Position numbers and translations under genes: made by a program. Positions 1 to 7,470 of a stretch of 64,000 nt of DNA are shown here, piece by piece. A model generated the notes under the pieces. The model saw only the letters and a program-made list of their open reading frames with translations, had not been told where the DNA came from and did no database searches. The number at the start of each line of letters is the position of its first letter. Position 1 is the first letter of the stretch. Where the stretch lies: positions 248,001 through 312,000 of the forward strand of contig CAWJYU010000014.1 in NCBI GenBank assembly GCA_963847235.1. The letters run 5' to 3'. The stretch comes from JACDAN01 sp963847235. GTDB taxonomy: Bacteria > Actinomycetota > Thermoleophilia > Gaiellales > Gaiellaceae.

Positions 1-514
1 GTGGTCGAGCGCGACCTGCGGGATCCGTCGCCTCCGGCTGTGCGGCCGGGTACCAGCGCTCGAGCCCGGAGTCGCGATAGTCGTGTCCGTACGGGTTCTC
101 GCCGTCCAGGATCAGGTCGCCGGCGATCTCGATCTGGTACGTCGAGTCGTTGACGTGGTACCAGGGCTCGGAGGAGTCGCGGAGGCCGACCTGGAGGAAG
201 GCCGCTGGGAGGATCAGGAGGCCGATCACCGCCCCGCAGATCGCGACGACGAGAGCCTTGGGGACCGCGCGGCGGGCGAGGACGACCGCTGCGCCCAGGG
301 CGACCACGAGGCCTGCGACCAGTGCGGCGGCCCGCATCAGCGCGATGTCGAAGTCGCGGTCGGCCGCCTTGACGAGCCAGCCGAACGGCCCCTGGGGATC
401 GATGCTGCCCGAGGGGACCCTGAACGGCCAAGCCTCGGACCCGAGCTCCGGCACCGTGATCGCGACGAGGATCCCGAGGACGCCGAGGACGACGCCGGCC
501 TCGCGTCGCGTCAC
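1..514 (-). CDS. GT87-like integral membrane glycosyltransferase, N-terminal part (gene cut by window edge)
   Basis: Translating leftward from GTG at 514 gives 171 codons with no stop before the window edge, so only the N-terminus is present. Three hydrophobic segments (residues about 6-21, 58-80, 87-108) are followed by an extracytoplasmic stretch with a DGENPYGHDY motif near residues 137-146. An NPYG-type motif in this loop is common in GT87/DUF2029-like polyprenyl-phosphate-sugar-dependent glycosyltransferases. The GTG overlaps the TGA of the ligase-like gene upstream (GTGA, 511-514), so the two are probably co-translated. The family call rests on topology and this motif only. Confidence 0.6.
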   Translation of the reverse strand, partial: MTRREAGVVLGVLGILVAITVPELGSEAWPFRVPSGSIDPQGPFGWLVKAADRDFDIALMRAAALVAGLVVALGAAVVLARRAVPKALVVAICGAVIGLLILPAAFLQVGLRDSSEPWYHVNDSTYQIEIAGDLILDGENPYGHDYRDSGLERWYPAAQPEATDPAGRARP

Positions 515-2043
515 TTGGTCGGCACTGGTTGAGGTCCGGCGATCGAGCCGCTCTGCGCCGGCGCCGGCTTGGGCTCCCGCGCCGCGGCGGGCACCGCGAG
601 ATATGCCGCGCCGACACCGAGCGTGAGCCAGGTGATGGGATCCTCGAAGAAGCCGCTGTAGGCGAGCGAGTGCGTGAAGAGGGCGAGTAGCACGGCGCCG
701 AGCGCGAGCGCAAGGGTCGGCAGGGTCTCGCGGAGGAGGGCGAGCATCCTGAGCGCCGCGAGCAGCAGCAGGACGTAGAGCGCAAAGCCGACGAGGCCGA
801 GCTCGGCGGCGACCGTGAGCGGCGTCGTGTGCGACACGAACCTCGCCTCGCGGGCGCTCCGTCCGGCCCCGAGCTCGCGGCTGACCTTCGGCTGGGCGCC
901 GAGGCCGACCCCGAGCAGCGGCTGCTCGCGGACGACGTCGATCGTCCGCTCCGCCCGCTGCCAGCGCCCGCTTGTCAGGTCGCGGATGGACTCGCCCTGC
1001 GCCTGGACAGCGACGAATCCCGCGGCGACGACCACCGCGACGGCGGTCGCGACGAGCACGGCGCGCCGCGCGGTGCGGTCGCCCGCGACCACCGTGACCG
1101 CCGCCGCGACGACGAAGAGCGCCGCCATGCTCGACTGCGAGTAGGAGAAGTAGAGGCCTGCGAAGAGCAGGACCATCAGCGGCGCAGCGAGCGCAAGGCT
1201 GATCTTGCCCGCCCAGAGCAGCACCAGGAGCACCGCGAACCCGAGCACCACGTGGCGGCCGTACAGGCTGGGGTCGGTGAAGAGCGATGTCACGCGAAAG
1301 AACGGGGAGTACGCGTTGGCGACCTCGAGCTTCGGCTCGTAGAACAGGAGATCCTTCGTCGCCTGCTGGTACAGCCCGACCGCAGCAAAGAGCGACGCCA
1401 GGCCGATCGCGATTACCGCGAGAGCACGCGGTAGCCAGGGCGCGAGGTCGGCTCGGGCGACGATTGCGACGAGCGCGGCAAAGGGGAGGAGGAAGAACGC
1501 GAGCAGGTTGGCCCCCGCCTCGACGTCGTGCGACCACAGCAGCGACAGCGACGCGAAGGCCAGGAACGCAGCCGTCGGGACAGCGATCAGCCGCGGTGGG
1601 GCGACGATCTCGTCGCGTCGCAGCGCGCGGTACAGGAATGCGACCGCCGCGGCCGTCAGCACCGCGTAGAGCGGAATCAGACGCCCGAGCCGGCCCCCCT
1701 CGGCGAGCACGAAGAAGAATCGGTAGTCCCGGTCGAAGTCGAGCGGCGGCCGGAACGGCGCGGCGAGGACGAGCGCCGGGATCGTCAGCAGCGGAAAGCG
1801 CACGAACACCGCGGCCGCCGCGGCGACGACCACCAGTCCTCCGACTCCGGCGGCGGCAGCCGTAGCCGATCCAGCCTTGTCCAGCGCGTCGGTTCCCGCG
1901 ATCGAGACGGCGAGCAGCGCCTCGGCCAGCGCCAGGAGCCCGAATCCCGCCAGCAGCGTGGCTCTCCGCCCGGCTATGACCGCCAGCGTGGCGCCGCCGG
2001 CGCCGACGATCCCTGCGAGCTCCGCCAGTCCGGCTTCGTCCAT
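511..2043 (-). CDS. O-antigen ligase/polymerase family membrane protein
   Basis: The 510-residue protein is mostly hydrophobic, with roughly 10-12 membrane segments. A large loop around residues 350-400 holds RTIDVVREQPLLGVGLG followed by SHTTPLTVAAELGLVGF, the arrangement of the Wzy_C/O-antigen ligase domain, where a conserved His lies just before the next helix. The family joins or polymerises lipid-linked glycan units on the outer face of the membrane. ATG at 2043 is the start. A TAGTAT hexamer sits at 2056-2061 on the same strand, 12 bases upstream. It heads a coupled pair with the GT87-like gene. Ligase versus polymerase cannot be decided from sequence. Confidence 0.8.
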   Translation of the reverse strand: MDEAGLAELAGIVGAGGATLAVIAGRRATLLAGFGLLALAEALLAVSIAGTDALDKAGSATAAAAGVGGLVVVAAAAAVFVRFPLLTIPALVLAAPFRPPLDFDRDYRFFFVLAEGGRLGRLIPLYAVLTAAAVAFLYRALRRDEIVAPPRLIAVPTAAFLAFASLSLLWSHDVEAGANLLAFFLLPFAALVAIVARADLAPWLPRALAVIAIGLASLFAAVGLYQQATKDLLFYEPKLEVANAYSPFFRVTSLFTDPSLYGRHVVLGFAVLLVLLWAGKISLALAAPLMVLLFAGLYFSYSQSSMAALFVVAAAVTVVAGDRTARRAVLVATAVAVVVAAGFVAVQAQGESIRDLTSGRWQRAERTIDVVREQPLLGVGLGAQPKVSRELGAGRSAREARFVSHTTPLTVAAELGLVGFALYVLLLLAALRMLALLRETLPTLALALGAVLLALFTHSLAYSGFFEDPITWLTLGVGAAYLAVPAAAREPKPAPAQSGSIAGPQPVPTK

Positions 2044-2087
2044 CCCCGGGGCCGGATACTACGTCCCTCCGTCGAAATGGTTGACTC

Positions 2088-2723
2088 GTGATCACAGCCT
2101 GGAAGCGCGTGCTCGTCCTCGCGCCGCACACGGACGACGGCGAGTTCGGATGCGGCGCCACGCTCGCCCGTCTGGTCGACGGCGGGACGGAGGTCCGGTA
2201 TGTCGCCTTCTCGATCGCCACCCGGTCGCTGCCCGAGGGCTTCCCGCCTGACACGCTTGCCCGGGAGGTTCGCGAGGCCACGGCCGAGCTCGGAATCGCC
2301 GAGGCACAGCTCGACGTCCACGACTTCGAGGTGCGCACCTTCCCCGAGCATCGGCAGGAGATCCTCGAGCTGCTGATCGGGCTCTGGGAGGAGTGGAAGC
2401 CCGACGCAGTTCTCCAGCCGAGCCTCCGGGACATCCACCAGGACCACCAGGTGATCGCCGCCGAGGGCGTGCGGGCCTTCAAGCGCACGACGATCCTCGG
2501 CTACGAGATTCCCTGGAACAACTTCAACTTCGACTACCAGGCGTACGTCGCACTCGAGCAGCACCACGTGGAGCGGAAGGTGCGTGCGCTCGCGAAGTAC
2601 GAGTCGCAGCAGCACCGGCGCTACTCCGACCCGGAGTACATCTGGAACGTCGCCCGCACGCACGGGATCAACGTGAATCGCGAGTACGCGGAGGTGTTCG
2701 AGGTCTACCGGGTCGTCGAGTGA
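2088..2723 (+). CDS. PIG-L family N-acetylglucosaminyl deacetylase-like protein
   Basis: A 211-residue LmbE/PIG-L fold hydrolase. The zinc-binding signature is read as APHTDDGE (residues 12-19; the family consensus is HPDD, here HTDD) and the second signature as PSLRDIHQDH (residues 111-120), with Asp115, His117 and His120 expected to serve catalysis and metal binding. The family removes acetyl groups from GlcNAc moieties (MshB, BshB, PIG-L) or related substrates. The start is GTG at 2088, directly after the divergent ligase-like gene. Given the surrounding glycan genes a sugar substrate is plausible, but a small-thiol pathway cannot be excluded. Confidence 0.85.
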   Translation: MITAWKRVLVLAPHTDDGEFGCGATLARLVDGGTEVRYVAFSIATRSLPEGFPPDTLAREVREATAELGIAEAQLDVHDFEVRTFPEHRQEILELLIGLWEEWKPDAVLQPSLRDIHQDHQVIAAEGVRAFKRTTILGYEIPWNNFNFDYQAYVALEQHHVERKVRALAKYESQQHRRYSDPEYIWNVARTHGINVNREYAEVFEVYRVVE

Positions 2724-2803
2724 CGACGAGCAGTCCCTAACACGCTAGTCGCGGAGAGCGGCCAAGCTCAACTTTAGGCTGGCCACGCCGTCCTACGAGA
2801 CAC

Positions 2804-4213
2804 GTGCGACGCCTCGCTCTCATGCTCGGGCTATGCGCCGTGCTCCTTGCCGGAGCCGGGTACGCGGGCGGTGAGCGGGAGGCCGCTGCCCGTCCCGCAG
2901 CTGCCAGCCCCGATGCCCTCGCTCGCGCAGTCACGCCGGCGCGCCTGAAAGGTCACCTCGTGGCGCTCGCGGCGATTGCGCGCCGGGCCGGCGGGTCGCG
3001 TGAGGCAGGCACGCCGGGGTACCAGCAATCGGCGGCCTACGTGGCCGCGCAGCTCCGCCAGGCCGGGTACCGGCCCCGGCTTCAGTCGTTCCCCTTCGAT
3101 CTGTTTCGAGAGACACGGCCGCCTCGCTTCGAGCGCCTCGCCCCCGAGGCCGCGCAGTTCCGGCCCGGGCGCGACTTCGTGACGATGCGCTATTCGGGCG
3201 GCGGAGACGTGAGCGCCCAGGTCGCACCCGTCGAGCCCGACTCGGCCTCGAGCGGCTGCGAGCGCTCGGCCTTCGCCGGCTTCCCGCGCGGCGCCGTCGC
3301 TCTCGTGCGTCGCGGTACGTGCTTCATGTCCTTGAAGGCTCGCAATGCCAAGGCGGCCGGTGCGAGCGGGGTCCTGATTGCCAACGAAGGTGGGCCCGGC
3401 CGTACCGCGCCGATCCTCGGCACCCTCATTCGACCGGGCATCGGCATCCCGGTGCTCGGGATCTCGTCGGCGCTCGGCTCGGAGCTCGCGCGTTCGGCTC
3501 AGGCGGGCACGGTGCGGGTGCGGATCGTTCTCTCGGTTCTGAACCGACGGGGACGGTCGGTGAACGTGCTCGCCGACCTGCCGGGCCGTCGGGGCGGTGC
3601 CGTGCTGCTCGGCGCGCACCTCGACTCGGTCGGGAACGGGCCCGGGATCAACGACAACGGATCCGGCTCGGCGCTCGTGCTAGAGGTCGCGCGGCAAGCT
3701 CGCCGCCTCGGTATCCGGCCGGCGCGCGGACTCCGCTTCGCATTCTGGGGTGCCGAGGAGCTCGGGCTCGTGGGGTCCTCCGCCTACGTCCAGCGTCTGA
3801 GCGCGCAGGAGCGCCGGCAGCTTCTCGCCGTGCTCAACTTCGACATGGTCGGCTCGCCGAACTTCGGCCGCTTCGTCTACGACGGCGACCAGCAGCCGCC
3901 CGGCTCGTCGCGGATCGAGAGCCTTTTCCGCGCCTATTTCGCAGCTCGCCGGCAGCCGGTGGACGAGGTGTCCATCCAGAGCGGTTCAGACCACGCGTCG
4001 TTCGCACGGGCCGGCCTCCCGGTTGGGGGCCTCTTCACGGGGGCGGACGCGCGCAAGTCCGCGGACCTGGCCCAACGATTCGGCGGCGCCGCCGACCGGC
4101 CCTACGATCCGTGCTACCACCAGGCCTGCGACACGCTTTCGAACATCAACCTCCGCGTCCTCGGCCAGATGGCCGACGCCGCGGCGGTCGTCGCTCTTCG
4201 CCTGGCGGGCTAA
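2804..4213 (+). CDS. Secreted M28 family aminopeptidase with PA insert domain
   Basis: 469 residues from GTG at 2804. Residues 1-22 form a signal peptide (MRRLALMLGLCAVLLAGAGY). Residues about 130-240 contain a protease-associated (PA) domain (RGTCFMSLKARNAKAAGASG). The M28 di-zinc site is visible: His272 in AHLDS, Asp284 in INDNGSG, the Glu pair 318-319 in WGAEE, Asp347 in NFDMVG and His397 in SDHASF. Two Cys near the C-terminus (DPCYHQACD) are placed to form a disulfide. The enzyme is expected to release N-terminal amino acids from peptides outside the cell. It stands alone, 80 bases after the previous gene. Confidence 0.93.
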   Translation: MRRLALMLGLCAVLLAGAGYAGGEREAAARPAAASPDALARAVTPARLKGHLVALAAIARRAGGSREAGTPGYQQSAAYVAAQLRQAGYRPRLQSFPFDLFRETRPPRFERLAPEAAQFRPGRDFVTMRYSGGGDVSAQVAPVEPDSASSGCERSAFAGFPRGAVALVRRGTCFMSLKARNAKAAGASGVLIANEGGPGRTAPILGTLIRPGIGIPVLGISSALGSELARSAQAGTVRVRIVLSVLNRRGRSVNVLADLPGRRGGAVLLGAHLDSVGNGPGINDNGSGSALVLEVARQARRLGIRPARGLRFAFWGAEELGLVGSSAYVQRLSAQERRQLLAVLNFDMVGSPNFGRFVYDGDQQPPGSSRIESLFRAYFAARRQPVDEVSIQSGSDHASFARAGLPVGGLFTGADARKSADLAQRFGGAADRPYDPCYHQACDTLSNINLRVLGQMADAAAVVALRLAG

Positions 4214-4362
4214 GCAGTCCCGGACAGCGGTCACCATTAGATACGACCTTCGGTGGAAACTCTCGACCCAACCTAGGGGCGGCAGCGGCGCGGACTTGCT
4301 CTCGACGATGGCGGTCAGAGGCTTGGCCAGCGGAGACACTTGCGAGAAGACAATTCAGAGAA

Positions 4363-4368
4363 TACGAT
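4363..4368 (+). promoter_or_regulatory. Leaderless-type -10 hexamer TACGAT
   Basis: TACGAT fits TANNNT and lies 9 bases before the ATG at 4378. No Shine-Dalgarno sequence precedes that ATG, so transcript and coding start probably nearly coincide. Confidence 0.5.
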
Positions 4369-4377
4369 TCGGAGACG

Positions 4378-4854
4378 ATGCCGCGTTTCACCGTTTCGGG
4401 TCAGCAGTTCGAGCTCGAGGCCACCGGAGTGGAGGGATGTCTCGTCGGCGTCCTTCCCGACCCCGTGTACGAGCACTACGTGGTCGTGCGTGGCCGCCGC
4501 TTTCCGCCCAAGCAGGTGCTCTCGTGCGCGACCGGGCTCGACCGGGCGGATTTCACGACGCACCAGGCGAGGAGGATCCTCACGCGTCTCGGGTTCGTCG
4601 CCGCGCGCTCACATCGAGGGGCCGGTAAGAGCGGGCCCGGAGAACAGGAGCCCGGCGGCGGCGGGCAGGCTGACGCCCTCCGACCCTATGTCGGCCAGTG
4701 GGTCGCGCTCGCCGGGCCGACCGAGGTTCTCGTCGCAGCCGACAGCCCGCAGGAGGTGCTCGCGTGGCTGGCGCGCCACGGGCGCCGGGCGTCGTACGGG
4801 ATGTTCCGGGTGCCGACTTCGGTCTCCGAGTCCGAAGGGATCGCGCCTGCGTGA
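4378..4854 (+). CDS. Conserved two-domain hypothetical protein with DUF5678-like C-terminus
   Basis: 158 residues from ATG at 4378. The N-terminal 75 residues contain a basic segment RRFPPKQVLSCATGLDRADF followed by TTHQARRILTRLGF, which I read as a small helical, possibly nucleic-acid- or protein-binding module of unknown function. A Gly/Pro-rich linker (80-100) leads to residues 103-147 (YVGQWVALAG, then VLVAADSPQEVLAWLARHG), which resembles DUF5678, a short beta-strand domain of unknown function. The stop overlaps the start of the retropepsin-like gene (GTGA, 4851-4854), so the two products are made together. The DUF5678 match is by eye. Confidence 0.6.
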   Translation: MPRFTVSGQQFELEATGVEGCLVGVLPDPVYEHYVVVRGRRFPPKQVLSCATGLDRADFTTHQARRILTRLGFVAARSHRGAGKSGPGEQEPGGGGQADALRPYVGQWVALAGPTEVLVAADSPQEVLAWLARHGRRASYGMFRVPTSVSESEGIAPA

Positions 4855-5255
4855 GGTTCGAGTTCCTGGAGCTGCCCGGCGACGGCGCGGACACTCTCGT
4901 GCGTCCGGTCGTGCCGGTCCAGGTCGAGGATCTCGAGGATGCGCCGCAGCTCTGCCTCGTCGATACCGGTTCTACCGCCAACCGCTTCGGCGTCTGGCTC
5001 GCGGAGGCAACTGGTGTCGACCTGGGTGACGCACCGGAGACGCTGCTCCATGTCGCCGGTCTGACGACGATCGCCCGGCACGCCCGGGCTGACCTGACGA
5101 TCGCCGGCGTGCGCTATGACGCGCCAATCAGCTTCTGTGATCCATGGCCTTTCGCTTTCAACCTCCTAGGCCAGGAGGGGTTCCTCCGTTTCTTCAGGTT
5201 GACACTCTGCGCGGCCGAGGGCTGGCTGGACGTCGAGCATGAACCCGCCGCGTGA
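4851..5255 (+). CDS. Retropepsin-like aspartic protease-fold protein
   Basis: 134 residues from GTG at 4851. LCLVDTGSTANRFG (residues 34-47) is the DTG(S/T) active-site motif of aspartic proteases; a single-lobe length with one such motif implies a homodimer like retropepsins. The flap-to-floor region FNLLGQEGFL (103-112) matches the (I/L)LG-x-(D/E)-x-L element typical of the fold. It has no signal peptide or membrane segment and is therefore cytoplasmic. It is translationally coupled to the DUF5678-like gene. Proteolytic activity is inferred; many bacterial relatives are uncharacterised. Confidence 0.7.
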   Translation: MRFEFLELPGDGADTLVRPVVPVQVEDLEDAPQLCLVDTGSTANRFGVWLAEATGVDLGDAPETLLHVAGLTTIARHARADLTIAGVRYDAPISFCDPWPFAFNLLGQEGFLRFFRLTLCAAEGWLDVEHEPAA

Positions 5256-5379
5256 CCGGCAACCCGGTTCATCGTGGCCTCACTCACCGGCTCGCCGGTC
5301 CGGCGCATCGCGATCTCAGGGCTCCCCAAGGACGACGAGTCGCAGATCTACGGCCTCGACTGGACTCCCCGTCCGCTCC

Positions 5380-5879
5380 CTAGCCGCTGACGGCCGCCGC
5401 TTGGCGCTCGTAGGCCGGCCCGAGCTCCTGGAACCGCGCAGTCCAGTCGGACTCGCCGCCCGCGAGGTGCGCCTCGAGCGAGTCGAGATGCGAGTGCCAA
5501 CCGGCGCCGTACCCCGCGATCGAACCGGGGGAAGGCCTCGATGATCGAGAACGAGGATCGTTCCGTCGCCGTCGGGACGCAGCTCGAACCGCGCGACGCT
5601 GTCCGCCTCGCCGGGGTACGTCCAGTCGAGCTCGAGCACCCGGCCGGGGTCGAGCTCACGGACTCGCCCGTCCGTGCGCTGATCGCCGTCGTCTTCCTTC
5701 CAGACCAGCAGGAAGCGGCCGCCCACCCGCAATTCCAGCTCGGCGACGTTCGCGAGCCAGCGACCGAGCCGCTCGGGCTCGGTCAGCGCCGACCAGACCT
5801 CTTCCGGCGAGAAGTCGTAACGCCGCTCGAACCGCACACCGGCCCGGTCGCCCTCAGCTCTCAGCTTTCCCTCGCTCAC
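5380..5879 (-). CDS. SRPBCC/AHSA1 domain protein, interrupted by an apparent frameshift
   Basis: From GTG at 5879 the product reads RFERRYDFSPEEVWSALTEP, then GRWLANVAELELRVGGRF: the START/Bet v1-like AHSA1 fold that binds hydrophobic ligands. After DHRGLPP the reading frame loses homology, whereas another frame continues SIAGYGAGWHSHLDSLEAHL and ends at a stop at 5380-5382. The break is at a run of five G (5527-5531); one missing base, or two extra, restores a protein of about 166 residues. Without correction the frame runs to 5316 with a nonsense tail. It overlaps the ArsR gene upstream, a standard ArsR-SRPBCC pairing. Confidence 0.8.
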
Positions 5880-6171
5880 GGTGTCCTCTCCTCAGTTCGG
5901 TTTCCAGTGCGTCGAGCCGGTTCGTCCAGAACCGGCGGATCCAGTCGTCGAGCTCGGCGAGGCCCTCGCCGTCCAGCGAGTAGAGGCGGCGCGTGCCGTC
6001 CGACCGCGAGCGGATCACTCCGTGCTCTCGCAGTACGCGGAGGTGCTTCGACACGCCGGGCCGCGAGATCGCGAACGCGGACGCGATCTCGCCGGCCGAG
6101 CGTTCGCCTTCGGAGACGAGCTCGACGATGCGCCGTCTCGTCGGATCCGCCAGAGCCTCGAATGCGCTCAC
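5854..6171 (-). CDS. ArsR family winged-helix repressor (SRPBCC-linked type)
   Basis: 105 residues from GTG at 6171. The sequence opens AFEALADPTRRRIVELVSEG and continues AGEIASAFAISRPGVSKHLRVL, a winged helix whose recognition helix is SRPGVSKHLRVLREHG, followed by a wing with RLYSLD. It has no CxC or His metal cluster, so it belongs to the non-metal ArsR group usually encoded with AHSA1/SRPBCC proteins. The 3' end overlaps the SRPBCC gene by 26 bases. Two palindromes lie across its own promoter (6181-6212), indicating autorepression. Confidence 0.88.
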   Translation of the reverse strand: MSAFEALADPTRRRIVELVSEGERSAGEIASAFAISRPGVSKHLRVLREHGVIRSRSDGTRRLYSLDGEGLAELDDWIRRFWTNRLDALETELRRGHRERGKAES

Positions 6172-6177
6172 GGCCAG

Positions 6178-6207
6178 AGAGTAACCACCAGGTTACGTAA
6201 CTGTCAA
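6178..6207 (-). promoter_or_regulatory. Promoter of the ArsR-SRPBCC pair (TTGACA - 18 bp - TACTCT)
   Basis: On the minus strand a perfect -35 TTGACA (6202-6207) is separated by 18 bases from a -10 TACTCT (6178-6183), and the GTG start at 6171 follows after 6 bases. The -35 lies inside the second palindrome and the -10 overlaps the first, so a repressor bound there would block polymerase. Confidence 0.75.
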
Positions 6208-6212
6208 GTTAC
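6181..6212. repeat. Two adjacent 16-bp perfect inverted repeats (operator pair)
   Basis: 6181-6196 reads GTAACC-ACCA-GGTTAC and 6197-6212 reads GTAACT-GTCA-AGTTAC: two perfect 6-4-6 palindromes placed end to end, sharing the consensus GTAACY-N4-RGTTAC. They fill the space between the divergent ArsR and wHTH genes. The likely ligand is the ArsR dimer; control of the rightward gene is also possible. Confidence 0.75.
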
Positions 6213-6218
6213 CTTCTC

Positions 6219-6224
6219 TACGCT
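6219..6224 (+). promoter_or_regulatory. Leaderless-type -10 hexamer TACGCT
   Basis: TACGCT lies exactly 8 bases before ATG 6233. This favours that ATG over the in-frame TTG at 6224, although a TACCTT at 6210-6215 is also 8 bases before the TTG. Confidence 0.5.
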
Positions 6225-6232
6225 TGGCGGAC

Positions 6233-6787
6233 ATGCCGCGCGTCAACGAGCTCGGGGACATCGAGATCACCGATCCGGGAGCGATGCGAGTTCTCACGCA
6301 CCCGGTCCGGATGACGATCCTCGACCGGCTTCAGCGAGACGGTCCGGCCACGCCCGGCGATCTTGCGACCGCCGTGGGCACGACTGCGTCGGCAGTCGGC
6401 CGTCACCTGCGCCGGCTCGCGGAGTTCGGACTCGTGAGCAAGACCGGCGGCACCTGGAACGCGCTGGGGACCGGCATTCGCTTCGAGCCGGCCGCCGACG
6501 ACGAGAGCCAGGACGCCTACCGTGCCCTGGCCAACCAGCTGTTCCTGAGCACAGATGAGCTGCCAAGGCGCTGGCTGGCCGAGGACGAGCCTCGCCTCGA
6601 CGGGGACTGGCGGCGGGTATCCGGTCTCTCGAACGCCGGGATGGCGATGACGATCGAAGAGGCCGAGGCTCTCGACTGGGAGATGGAGAAGCTGCTCGAG
6701 CCGTACGTCACCCGGCCCGAGTCCGACGTGCCGGACGGTGCGCGGCGGGTGCGCTGGCTGCGCTACGTCCTGCCTGAAGCCGGCTAG
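6233..6787 (+). CDS. ArsR/MarR-like winged-helix transcriptional regulator
   Basis: 184 residues from ATG at 6233. Residues about 17-75 form a winged helix (MRVLTHPVRMTILDRL, then TASAVGRHLRRLAEFGLV), with the short conserved N-terminal segment seen in DUF5937/ArsR-like regulators. A mostly helical C-terminal domain (about 85-184) is rich in Trp, Glu and Asp and may sense a ligand or dimerise. It is divergent from the ArsR-SRPBCC pair and shares the intergenic operators. Its own target is not evident. TTG at 6224 would add three residues. Confidence 0.78.
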   Translation: MPRVNELGDIEITDPGAMRVLTHPVRMTILDRLQRDGPATPGDLATAVGTTASAVGRHLRRLAEFGLVSKTGGTWNALGTGIRFEPAADDESQDAYRALANQLFLSTDELPRRWLAEDEPRLDGDWRRVSGLSNAGMAMTIEEAEALDWEMEKLLEPYVTRPESDVPDGARRVRWLRYVLPEAG

Positions 6788-7436
6788 CTGACGGCGATCC
6801 GGGCGGCCAGCTCGCGCGAGATCGCGTGGTCCGCGCCGCCGACACGGATGGTCAGCGGGCCTTCGAACGGTGCCGCCTCGCGCACCTCGATGCGCCTCCC
6901 GGGCGTCAGCTTCAGCTCGGACAGGTAGCGAAGGAGCTCCCCGTCGCCGTCCGGGACCCGAGAGACGGTGGCCTTCGCCCCCGGCTCCAGCGCGGAGAGC
7001 GGCATCGCCTGGCTGACGACGAGCTTGAGGTCGGGGCCGGGGATCGGATCGCCGTGCGGGTCGTGCGTCGGGTAGCCGAGGCTACGGTCGATGTGCGCCT
7101 CGAGCTCCTCCGACAGCGCGTGCTCGAGGCGGTCGGCCTCGTCGTGCAATGCGTCGATCGGCAGGCCGAGGGTCTGGGAGAGGTACTGCTCGAGCAGGCG
7201 GTGATGGCGGATCACCTCGAGGGCGACCTTCTCGCCCTTGGGCGTCAGCCGTCGCGCCGCGGTACCGCTCGTGCTCGACGAGGCCGAGCGAGGCGAGCTT
7301 CTTCACCATCGCGGTCGCCGACGGCGGGGAGACTCCCAGGCGGCCGGCGAGGGCAGAGGTCGTCGACGCGCGTGCCCGCGGCCTCGAGCTTGTAGATCTC
7401 CTTGACGTAGTCCTGGATCGCGTCCGACAGTTCCAT
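6784..7436 (-). CDS. DtxR/MntR family metal-dependent regulator, split by two apparent frameshifts
   Basis: Three frames must be joined. Frame 1 from ATG 7436 gives MELSDAIQDYVKEIYKLEAA. Frame 2 gives SALAGRLGVSPPSATAMVKK and LASLGLVEHERYRGA. Frame 3 gives RLTPKGEKVALEVIRHHRLL and runs to the stop at 6784. One extra base near 7361-7366 and one near 7250-7254 explain the breaks; removing both leaves 217 codons, the normal family length. The parts are an N-terminal wHTH, a dimerisation domain with metal ligands (HDEADRLEH, GYPTHDPHGDPIP) and a C-terminal FeoA/SH3-like domain. The gene is divergent from the oxidase-ZIP operon it probably controls. Confidence 0.85.
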
Positions 7437-7450
7437 ACGGTTGTCTCAGT

Positions 7451-7456
7451 TAGAGT
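7451..7456 (+). promoter_or_regulatory. Leaderless-type -10 hexamer TAGAGT
   Basis: TAGAGT ends 6 bases before the oxidase ATG at 7463; no ribosome binding site is visible. Confidence 0.5.
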
Positions 7457-7470
7457 TTAGACATGCCTAA
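7457..7470. promoter_or_regulatory. Candidate DtxR/MntR-type operator overlapping the oxidase start codon
   Basis: TTAGACATGCCTAA is a 14-bp near-palindrome (TTAG-R-CATG-Y-CTAA, one mismatched pair). TTAGG...CCTAA half-sites are typical of DtxR/IdeR/MntR-family boxes. It abuts the TAGAGT -10 and includes the ATG of the oxidase gene, so binding would repress the metal operon. Assignment rests on resemblance and position. Confidence 0.5.

Noticed and set aside
2724..2803. GGCCA...TGGCC hairpin between the PIG-L and peptidase genes as a terminator
   Set aside because: The stem is short with a bulge and no T run; too weak to list.
3319..4377. Long open frame leading into the DUF5678-like gene
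   Set aside because: It overlaps the M28 peptidase in another frame, is Arg/Gly-rich shadow sequence, and recognisable protein begins only at ATG 4378.
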